Shown here: positions 30,039 to 36,567 of the stretch, piece after piece
Position numbering within the stretch: position 1 is the stretch's first letter
Layout: the number at the start of each line of letters is the position of its first letter
From: Archangium violaceum Cb vi76
GTDB taxonomy: Bacteria; Myxococcota; Myxococcia; Myxococcales; Myxococcaceae
Length of the DNA: 64,000 nt
Direction of reading: 5' to 3'
NCBI RefSeq assembly: GCF_000733295.1
Contig: NZ_JPMI01000109.1
Span: 124,001-188,000, forward strand
Position numbers and translations under genes: made by a program
Notes under the pieces: generated by a model
Databases searched by the model: none
Told to the model about the DNA's origin: nothing
Seen by the model: only the letters and a program-made list of their open reading frames with translations

Positions 30039-30181
30039 AGAGACTGCTCTGGTGGCTCCTGGCCGTCGTGGCACTGGTCAGCCTCTGGTTCCTCTTCCGG
30101 CCAGAGCGCCTCGTGCTCGACGAGAAGGTGGACGAGCCGCTCTCATTCGAGCTTCGGGCAGTCCCTCAGCGAGCAGGCTGA
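30035..30181 (+). CDS. 48-residue membrane-anchor ORF, probable truncated DM13 gene
   Basis: Beginning at an ATG overlapping the DM13 stop (ATGA), it encodes MKRLLWWLLAVVALVSLWFL then FRPERLVLDEKVDEPLS. This is the usual N-terminal membrane anchor of another DM13 protein type, but the domain itself is missing. Either a decayed second DM13 gene or a functional small membrane protein; the intact coupling and reading frame leave both open. Confidence 0.55.
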   Translation: MKRLLWWLLAVVALVSLWFLFRPERLVLDEKVDEPLSFELRAVPQRAG

Positions 30182-30244
30182 CCATCACATCCAACGCTCA
30201 GCCGCTCTTCCTGAGCTGAACACCACAGCAAGGAGCGGCTGAAC

Positions 30245-31816
30245 GTGGATGTCGCAATCTATTGGAGTGATGTCGTCGACGACTTGAATGCCCGTGATCA
30301 CACCGGAACTCCCATCCTGGCGGATCAGGCGGGGCCGACTCGGACCTCACGAGCGGGGGCGCTCGCGATGCTGGCGGTCCACGATGCCTTCTTTGGCATC
30401 CAGGGCCAACCGACCTATCTCAGCTCGGTACCACCGGCGGTCGCGCTGGCCTCGCCGCAGTTCGCGGCCGGGGCCGCCTGCGCCCAGGTCTTGTCCGTGC
30501 TCTATCCCAAGCAGCGGGCCTTCATCGCGGAGCGGCTGGCCAGCGCTCCGCGGGGGACGGGTAATCCCAACACGGCCGCCACCTATGGGGAGGCCATCGC
30601 GGAGGCGCTGATCGCCCTGCGTCAGGGGGACGCGGCCTTCGACGAGCGAAGTCCAACACGGCCGAGCCATGTCGCGAGCCCCGCCTACGGCCATCACCGT
30701 CCCGATCCGATGAGCCCGGGCCAGGGGTTCCTCAATGCCTTCTGGGGGGAGATGCCGTTCTTCGCCACCCCAGCACCGGTCTTCCTCGCGCCGCCTCCCG
30801 GGCTGGACGCCGCCACGGGCGTGCTGACCCCGACGGACCCGGTCTACGCGGCCCATCACGAGGAGATCTACCGGCTGGGCGGCAGCCCCACCTCGTCGGC
30901 GACGACTCGCGCACCGGAAGAGTCCCTCATCGGTGTCTTCTGGGCCTATGACGGTGCGCAGAAGCTCGGAACCCCGCCGCGAATCTACAACCGCGTCATC
31001 AAGACGATCTCGGCCCAGAAGGGACTCACCGAGGCGGAGAACGTCAAGCTGCTCGCGCTCGCCAGCGTGGCGATGGCGGATGCGGGCATCCATGCCTGGT
31101 TCTACAAGTTCCACTACGACCTGTGGCGGCCGGTGCTCGGCGTCCGCGAGCATGATCCGTTCTTCGGTCCCAGCGCGGATCCCGGAGCGGCGCGGCTGCC
31201 GTTCTCCGATGTGTTCTGGAAGCCGCTCGGCGCGCCCAAGACGAACGAGTTGACCACGACGGGCTTCACGCCCAACTTCCCGGCCTATCCCTCGGGCCAT
31301 GCCACCTTCGGTGCTGCCGTCCTGCACATCACGCGCCTCTACCTCGCGTCGATTGGCAAGGCCACCCTCTACCCCGACGGGAGCGATGACGTCGGCTTCG
31401 ACTTCATCTCGGAAGAGCTCGACGGGGTGAACCGGGAGGTCGATGGCAGCGTGCGCACCCGGCACGTCCGTCGCTTCGCGAGCCTGCTCCAGGCGATCGT
31501 CGAGAACTCGGTGAGCCGCGTCTACCTCGGGGTGCACTGGCGGTTCGACGGCACGACGGGCGGCTACGACTCCGACGGCCCGGGCGGCGAGGGCCCCTCC
31601 GCCACGTTCAACCCCGATCCCGACAGCGTGGTGGTGCCGCGCGACTCCATCGGAGGAGTGCCGCTGGGGCTCGACATCGCCGAGGCCATCTTCAACAACG
31701 GGCTGAAGCCGAGCACCGCGAGCCTGGCCAAGGGGGTGCCCCCGCCGCCGGCCACGCCCTACAAGGCGGAGCCCCTGGGCTGCCGGCGCCGGGACAAGAA
31801 GGGCAAGAAGAAGTAG
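30245..31816 (+). CDS. Vanadium-dependent haloperoxidase / PAP2-type enzyme
   Basis: A 523-residue protein with the vanadate/phosphate-site pattern of the VHPO-PAP2 superfamily: YKFHYDLWRP (Lys and Arg), PAYPSGHATFGAA (Ser, Gly, His) and SRVYLGVHWRFD (Arg and the second His). The length and long N-terminal helical domain fit haloperoxidase-like members rather than lipid phosphatases. No signal peptide is obvious. It may use H2O2 and halide, but halide use cannot be read from sequence. The GTG start has AAGGAG nine nucleotides upstream. The C-terminal tail is Lys-rich. Confidence 0.85.
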   Translation: MDVAIYWSDVVDDLNARDHTGTPILADQAGPTRTSRAGALAMLAVHDAFFGIQGQPTYLSSVPPAVALASPQFAAGAACAQVLSVLYPKQRAFIAERLASAPRGTGNPNTAATYGEAIAEALIALRQGDAAFDERSPTRPSHVASPAYGHHRPDPMSPGQGFLNAFWGEMPFFATPAPVFLAPPPGLDAATGVLTPTDPVYAAHHEEIYRLGGSPTSSATTRAPEESLIGVFWAYDGAQKLGTPPRIYNRVIKTISAQKGLTEAENVKLLALASVAMADAGIHAWFYKFHYDLWRPVLGVREHDPFFGPSADPGAARLPFSDVFWKPLGAPKTNELTTTGFTPNFPAYPSGHATFGAAVLHITRLYLASIGKATLYPDGSDDVGFDFISEELDGVNREVDGSVRTRHVRRFASLLQAIVENSVSRVYLGVHWRFDGTTGGYDSDGPGGEGPSATFNPDPDSVVVPRDSIGGVPLGLDIAEAIFNNGLKPSTASLAKGVPPPPATPYKAEPLGCRRRDKKGKKK

Positions 31817-31824
31817 CGGTGGTG

Positions 31825-31850
31825 GCGCTTCATGCGGCTCGAGGTGTGAG
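31825..31850 (+). repeat. Copy B: 26-bp fragment of the metallophosphoesterase 3' end
   Basis: The 26 bases ending GAGGTGTGAG are identical to the end of copy C (33744-33769) and differ by one base from the end of copy A. They lie 8 nt after the haloperoxidase-like stop and mark the boundary between cargo block 1 and cargo block 2. Confidence 0.85.
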
Positions 31851-31863
31851 GGAGAGGCTCGGG

Positions 31864-31898
31864 GAGTGCCGACTGCGGCCGGCACTCGGCTGGTTTTT
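31864..31898 (+). terminator. Rho-independent terminator after cargo block 1
   Basis: GAGTGCCG (31864-31871) pairs with CGGCACTC (31880-31887) and is followed by a TTTTT run (31894-31898). It ends the haloperoxidase-like transcript. From 31899 to 32181 there is no gene, but GGATTCA-CA-TGAATCC (31912-31927) is a short perfect inverted repeat, possibly regulatory for the toxin gene. Confidence 0.8.
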
Positions 31899-32181
31899 CC
31901 TCATGGAGACCGGATTCACATGAATCCGTGTCTCAGGTCCGTCTTCCTCCGCCTCCTGAACGGCTCCAGCTATTCGTGCCTGGCTCCTCGCCGCCGAATT
32001 GTTTGTTTACAGCGCCTTGACGCAAGGTGGCCGCATGGGCTGAAGGGGTAGAACGTCGACGCGGCGTTTTGCCTCGTGGGGTGGTCATTGCCACTTCCTC
32101 CCCTGATCGCCCTATTCGCCACTCACGGGATTCCGTAGATTCGGACGCTTCAAGGCAGGAGCCCGTCCCCCAAGGTGCTAC

Positions 32182-33210
32182 GTGATACGTTGTTCACTGG
32201 TGTTGCTCTGCGTGGCCCTGCTGGGGTGTGGCGGCGCTGCTCCAAGCGTTCGTCATGCCCCGGATACGCAGTGGCGCTGTGCCTATGTCCCGTCCCGTGA
32301 CGAGGCCGCCGGCGCCTGGAAGACGGAGGTATCCTCAGCTCGCGCGGGCATGCACGTGGTGCTGGTCGCGGCGGCCGGGGCTTCGCCCGTGGCGCCCCCT
32401 GCCCCAAGTCCGGCCCCTGCCCTGAAAGGGCTATCGGGTGAGGGGCTGGGGAACGGCATTCCTCGGGGCGTGCTCGGGTTGGTGCTTGAAGGAGGCGCGG
32501 GCGCGGAGGTAGGGGTTGGTGGTGCCGCCGGGGAGGCGGTGGTGGTGGGGGGAGCGTTCGTCGCGGCCGTGGGCAGTGGGGTGCTGGTCTGCTTGACGGC
32601 TCGTGCGGCCCTGGATGGGGAGAAGACCCCCATCGAGATCGCGGACGAGTATTACGGCACGCACTTCGGAGACGTGAAGGGGTGGGTTCAAGGTCAATAC
32701 CCGGCTCAGGTTCCTCCTCCTGGCGCAGGGCCCAGGTCGAAACCCGACGAGAGCACCCGCAAGAGGCTGGGGCGCATCTATGTCACCTACACGAAGCTCA
32801 ATAAGGTGACCCACCGCTACTACGCGGGGCGGACCAGCATGGTCGTCGACCTTGATGGGCCTCTCCGAGTTCAAGCTGCATTGGCGGTTCTCCTTCGAGA
32901 TAGGAATCACCACTTGGACGAGAATGCTGAACCAAAGGCTGCCGTGTTCGAACTGGCGCAGACTGATCGATTCGATGTCGGCACCGCCGTTGACTATAAC
33001 CGTCGATATGACGACGTCGCTTATTGGCGGATTCGCGGGAGAGAGCAGCAGTTGATTGATTTCCTTGGTGGAGCCCGCTCTGACACCGGAGAGCCTTCTC
33101 GCACCGAGAATGCCGTACGTGGCGTGGCGAAAGAAAATCCACAAGGCAGAAGGTTCCACGCCGCCGCGACGGAGTTGTGGGAGCAACTTCACCCTTACAC
33201 TGGATACTAG
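32182..33210 (+). CDS. SitA-like lipoprotein toxin with C-terminal GIY-YIG (URI) nuclease domain
   Basis: A 342-residue predicted toxin starting at GTG. Signal peptide with lipobox LLGC (Cys16). A middle part has a Pro/Ala linker, a long Gly/Ala/Val-rich stretch (about 92-140) and IEIADEYYGTHFGDVKGW. The C-terminus (about 196-342) has a GIY-YIG nuclease pattern: RIYVTYTK, RYYAGRTS, RDRNHH and the likely catalytic Glu in GREQQLID, with GGARSD after it. Myxobacterial SitA toxins are lipoproteins with variable C-terminal toxin domains passed between kin cells by TraA/TraB outer-membrane exchange; this protein fits that plan. An Imm26-like gene follows directly. Confidence 0.75.
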   Translation: MIRCSLVLLCVALLGCGGAAPSVRHAPDTQWRCAYVPSRDEAAGAWKTEVSSARAGMHVVLVAAAGASPVAPPAPSPAPALKGLSGEGLGNGIPRGVLGLVLEGGAGAEVGVGGAAGEAVVVGGAFVAAVGSGVLVCLTARAALDGEKTPIEIADEYYGTHFGDVKGWVQGQYPAQVPPPGAGPRSKPDESTRKRLGRIYVTYTKLNKVTHRYYAGRTSMVVDLDGPLRVQAALAVLLRDRNHHLDENAEPKAAVFELAQTDRFDVGTAVDYNRRYDDVAYWRIRGREQQLIDFLGGARSDTGEPSRTENAVRGVAKENPQGRRFHAAATELWEQLHPYTGY

Positions 33211-33212
33211 GA

Positions 33213-33668
33213 ATGCCGCGAATCTACAAACCGGGCTCGTTCTTGAGAATCCCCCTTGCCGACGGCTCTTTCGGTTACGGCAGGGTGCTCAAACTGCCGC
33301 ATGATGCCTATTACGATTACAGGACCGACACTCCAGATTCCGATCTGGATCGGATTGCCTCCAAGCCTATCCTTTTCAAGATAATGGTTCGCCATATGGA
33401 GGAGAGGGCATGGGAGCTCATTGGGTGGAGAAAGCTGGAGGAGCAGTTTTCTCAACCGATCGTCCAGTTCATGCAGGACATTGGGAACTTCCGCGACTGC
33501 ACGATCTTCGATACCGTTGGCAATGAGAGAAGCGCGGAGCCTCAGGAGTGTATCGGACTTGAGCGCTCGGCTGTCTGGGAAGAAGTCGGAGTCGAGCAAC
33601 GCCTGCTCGACTCCTTCACGGGGCGGCCTAATGACTCAGTGGAGCGTTTGAAGGTACGCCTGAAATAG
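33213..33668 (+). CDS. Imm26-like immunity protein
   Basis: A 151-residue cytoplasmic protein starting MPRIYKPGSFLRIPLADGSFGYGRVL, the N-terminal pattern of Imm26-family immunity proteins (GxxFxIPLxDGxxGYGRV followed by a Tyr-rich strand). It begins 2 nt after the toxin stop, so it is co-translated with the GIY-YIG toxin and should neutralise it. The codons are clearly lower in GC than the neighbouring genes, which suits recent transfer. The ATG has weak ribosome-binding sequence, consistent with coupling. Confidence 0.75.
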   Translation: MPRIYKPGSFLRIPLADGSFGYGRVLKLPHDAYYDYRTDTPDSDLDRIASKPILFKIMVRHMEERAWELIGWRKLEEQFSQPIVQFMQDIGNFRDCTIFDTVGNERSAEPQECIGLERSAVWEEVGVEQRLLDSFTGRPNDSVERLKVRLK

Positions 33669-33678
33669 GCACGCTCAT

Positions 33679-33769
33679 ACGAAGAGCGGTATCCCCGTCT
33701 ACAACGTGGCGATGCCGCTCATGACGAAGATGCACTCCGACCAGCGCTTCATGCGGCTCGAGGTGTGAG
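33679..33769 (+). repeat. Copy C: 91-bp orphan 3' end of the metallophosphoesterase gene
   Basis: 87 of 91 bases match copy A (28395-28485); there is no 5' part of the gene here. It starts 10 nt after the immunity stop and ends inside the 3' end of the convergent MpaB-like gene, whose last codons and stop it supplies. It looks like the remnant of a target-gene end left behind by insertion. Confidence 0.9.
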
Positions 33770-34711
33770 CGCCTGCTTCTTGAGCAGGCTTCGCTGCACC
33801 GACGGCGAGCGCCAGGAGAAGTCGCCTGGCAGACCGAGGCGCAGCGCCGCCTGCCATGCGGGAGAGTTGCGGTCGCGCCAGCGGTCCGCGAGCCGGCCGG
33901 CGGAGGTCAGCGCCATCCGGTCGAGCGTGGTCAGGTCCCATTCCTTCCCGAGCTCCAGTCTCTTCCGGACCACCGGCGGGAGGATCGCGACCGCGCCACG
34001 GGCCATCGCGCGGTGCAGGAAGCGCGGCACGGACGGCGCCGCACGGCCCGATTCGATGATGTTCAGGAACTCGAGGTTGATGGGGTGCGGCTCGAAACCC
34101 GGCAGCAGCCCTTCCATCATCGCGATGAACTCGGCTTCCGACCCGACGCTTTGCGTGACGCCGTAGAGCTCGGCGACCGGCTTGCCGTCCGCGAAGAAGC
34201 GCACCTGCTCCTCCGGCGGGAGCGGACGAACGAAGGTGTGGTAGGCCTTGAAGAAGCCGTAGGCAGCGGTCGCGGAGACCCAATTGAGCAGCACCGGGTC
34301 GAGTGCGCGGTAGGACTGGCCATTGGGGGTCTCACCCGACACGCGCGCGTGCATCTTCGTGACGCCAGCAATCACCTTGCGCGCCACCGAGGCGGGGCCA
34401 TACACCCCCACCATCGCCGCCACCCCGGTCCGTCTCGAGCGTCCGATCGGGTCCACCTTGTAGATCGAATGGTCCCAGACCCCGCTGCGGATTCGCGGGT
34501 CCGCGAACTCGAGCAGCACGGCGGCGACTCCGCCAATGCCCATGGCAATCGGGTTGCGGTAGACCCGCCACTGCACCGAGTCCGGCGGGACCAACGAAGG
34601 CTCTCCGGCGGGGGAGAGATAGTCGATCTTCCACTCGCGCGCGGCCGCCCGCTTCGCCGCCTGCGCGGGCGCTGCTTCGCGCTCGGCCGCTACTGGCTCA
34701 GGTGAAGCCAT
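33749..34711 (-). CDS. MpaB/DUF2236-type oxygenase
   Basis: A 320-residue member of the oxygenase MpaB / rubber-oxygenase-like (DUF2236) family: SVQWRVYRNPIAMGIGGVAAVLLEFADPR at the start, then VYGPASVARKVI, LDPVLLNWVSATAAYGFF and YHTFVRPLPPEEQVRF, with the family's His/Arg residues. Relatives are heme-associated oxygenases. Its final six residues (LTPRAA) and stop are encoded inside repeat copy C, so its original C-terminus was probably replaced. It is divergent from a TetR gene across twin operators, and so is its probable target. Confidence 0.85.
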   Translation of the reverse strand: MASPEPVAAEREAAPAQAAKRAAAREWKIDYLSPAGEPSLVPPDSVQWRVYRNPIAMGIGGVAAVLLEFADPRIRSGVWDHSIYKVDPIGRSRRTGVAAMVGVYGPASVARKVIAGVTKMHARVSGETPNGQSYRALDPVLLNWVSATAAYGFFKAYHTFVRPLPPEEQVRFFADGKPVAELYGVTQSVGSEAEFIAMMEGLLPGFEPHPINLEFLNIIESGRAAPSVPRFLHRAMARGAVAILPPVVRKRLELGKEWDLTTLDRMALTSAGRLADRWRDRNSPAWQAALRLGLPGDFSWRSPSVQRSLLKKQALTPRAA

Positions 34712-34722
34712 ATCGTCACCCC

Positions 34723-34755
34723 TATCAGTTGATATATTTCGTGTATCAGGTGATA
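34723..34755. promoter_or_regulatory. Twin TetR operators between the MpaB-like gene and its regulator
   Basis: Two palindromes, TATCAGTTGATA (34723-34734) and TATCAGGTGATA (34744-34755), share TATCAnnTGATA. Their centres are 21 bp apart, two helical turns. The whole 34721-34757 region is itself a near-palindrome. Divergent starts at 34711 and 34796 frame it, as expected for autoregulation. Confidence 0.8.
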
Positions 34756-34795
34756 GGCTCCGCTGCAACAGCCCTCCCTGCCTATATGGCGGAGC

Positions 34796-35461
34796 ATGAG
34801 CCGCGAGACCAAAAGCCGCCTGACGCCGACGGAGACGACCCGGGCCCGGATCCTCGAGGCGGGCATGCGCTGCTTCGCTCGTGAGGGCTTCGCGGGCGCC
34901 ACCACCCGGATGATCGCCGCCGAGGCGGGTGTCACGCTTCCGGTCATCGCCTACCACTTCGGCAACAAGGAAGGGCTGCACCGCGCTTGCGCGCAGGAGA
35001 TCATCGAACAGCACAGGCGCCGGTTGTTGCCGCTGGTGAGCGCCGCTCACGAAGCGGCGAACAAGGGGTCGCTCTCGGCCACGGAAGCGCGGGATTGGCT
35101 CGACCGTATCCTCGACGCGCTCGTCGAGGCGATCACCGCCGATGCCGAGCAACGGCTCACCACCGATTTCGTGCTGCGCGAGATGAGCGAGCAGGGCCCG
35201 GGCTATGCGTTGCTGTTCGAGGGGCTGTGGAGCCCCGGTATCGGCCTCGTCGCCGACCTGCTGGCCATTGCTCGCCAGCGCCGCCCAGGGAAGGAGGAGG
35301 AGCGCGCGGGCGCGGTGATGCTGCTCGCCTCGCTCTCCGCCTTCACGACGATAGAGCCCGTGTCGCTCGCTGTCCTCGGGTGGGAGCGGCTCGACGGGAG
35401 CCGCCGCGATACCGTGATGGCCCTCGCGAAGCGCCTGCTCGACGGTCTCGTCGGACGTTGA
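34796..35461 (+). CDS. TetR-family repressor
   Basis: A 221-residue regulator. The N-terminal helix-turn-helix (about residues 14-60: ARILEAGMRCFAREGFAGATTRMIAAEAGVTLPVIAYHFGNKEGL) is typical TetR; the C-terminal ligand domain resembles the CerR/DUF1956 type. It should bind the twin palindromes 41-73 bp upstream and repress both itself and the MpaB-type oxygenase. The ligand is unknown. Confidence 0.92.
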   Translation: MSRETKSRLTPTETTRARILEAGMRCFAREGFAGATTRMIAAEAGVTLPVIAYHFGNKEGLHRACAQEIIEQHRRRLLPLVSAAHEAANKGSLSATEARDWLDRILDALVEAITADAEQRLTTDFVLREMSEQGPGYALLFEGLWSPGIGLVADLLAIARQRRPGKEEERAGAVMLLASLSAFTTIEPVSLAVLGWERLDGSRRDTVMALAKRLLDGLVGR

Positions 35462-35480
35462 CGCCCGCTTGGAGCCCGTC

Positions 35481-36416
35481 TCAGTCCTTCGAGGCCCGTT
35501 GCAGGGCGCGCTTGACCGGAGTGGGCGCTGGCTCGCCAGGCTTCGGTCTCGCGCTCAGGGGGAACACCTCGATGTAGTTCCGGTAGGCCTTCGCGGCGAG
35601 GGGGCGGTGCCCGGTCTTCCAATAGAGATCCGCGAGGTTCAGCCATGCCTCCGGGCGGTGATGGGAGGCGGCGGCTGCGATGAGCCAGCTCTCGGCTTCT
35701 TTCGAGCGGCCGCGTTGGTCGAGCATGAACCCGAGATCGCTCACGGCCTTGCCGAGAGGCAAGGCCTTCCTCCAGCGTATCTCCGCGGTGGTGAAGTCGC
35801 CGGAGCGGTACGCCTTCAGCCCCTTGGCGTGGAGCTTCTCGCTGGGATCCGGCTCGTCCCCATCACAGAATTTGTCACCGTACTCGTAGGCGTTCAGCAC
35901 GGCCCACCGCTTCGTGAGGGCCAGCCAGGCCACCGTCGCGACGGAATTCAGTCCGGCGCAGCCGCCGAGCCGGGTGTGTGACGAGATCCTCACATAGGGC
36001 AGGGACGAGCGGGCGGGAAGCCAGTCGAGGTTCGTTCCAAACTCGGCGAGCGATTCGAACCCTCCGAGCGCGCCGCAGGAGGAGGCCTTCTTCGAGGTGC
36101 CTTGGAAGATGGCGTAGTAGGGCACCGTTCTGTCCGAGACGCCCAGCCAGATGCGCGCGGGGTGCGCGCTGTCACCGGCGAGGTCCACGTCCACGAACAC
36201 TCCCAGTTCGGAGGACGTGGGGCGCACCTTGGACGTTTTGCCGAAGACGAGGGGTGTTGGCGTCTCACAGGACCGCGGCTCGAGCGTGTAGTCCGCGGGA
36301 AGGGGGGCACACTCTCTACATGAGATACCGCCGTCGGCGAGCGCGACGGTCGCCACGAGCGTGCAACTCAGCGCCGCGGCCAGCATGGTGGTGCGAGGGA
36401 GGGGGAAAGCACTCAT
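35481..36416 (-). CDS. Secreted TPR-containing protein
   Basis: A 311-residue protein with a signal peptide (MSAFPLPRTTMLAAALSCTL...VALA). Residues about 22-190 form a Cys-rich beta domain (SCRECAPL, KASSCGALGG, LGGCAGLNS) without a known family. TPR-like helices follow at about 205-290 (GLKAYRSGDFTTAEIRWRKAL, KEAESWLIAAAASHHRPEAW). Likely periplasmic and involved in protein contacts. A long in-frame upstream extension to about 37064 looks like antisense of the Kelch gene. It converges with the TetR gene with only 19 nt between stops. Confidence 0.8.
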   Translation of the reverse strand: MSAFPLPRTTMLAAALSCTLVATVALADGGISCRECAPLPADYTLEPRSCETPTPLVFGKTSKVRPTSSELGVFVDVDLAGDSAHPARIWLGVSDRTVPYYAIFQGTSKKASSCGALGGFESLAEFGTNLDWLPARSSLPYVRISSHTRLGGCAGLNSVATVAWLALTKRWAVLNAYEYGDKFCDGDEPDPSEKLHAKGLKAYRSGDFTTAEIRWRKALPLGKAVSDLGFMLDQRGRSKEAESWLIAAAASHHRPEAWLNLADLYWKTGHRPLAAKAYRNYIEVFPLSARPKPGEPAPTPVKRALQRASKD

Positions 36417-36567
36417 GTCCCGGCATCCTTTCGATTCGGAGCGACGATTTCTGGCTGGAGCACCTGCGCCAGCATAAGCCTGCCTGTGTGACCCGGAGTC
36501 CGTGAAGCGTGATACACGCCTTGTCACACGCGTCAGCCCATGGCGCAGGCATGGCTCTGGAGGGTGA

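Noticed and set aside
31921-32051. Small ORF upstream of the toxin gene
   Set aside because: No ribosome-binding site and no protein-like composition; it lies in an intergenic region with terminator and promoter elements.
28486-33678. An integrative element with its own integrase
   Set aside because: No integrase, recombinase or transposase gene is present between the repeats; only the boundary pattern supports mobility.
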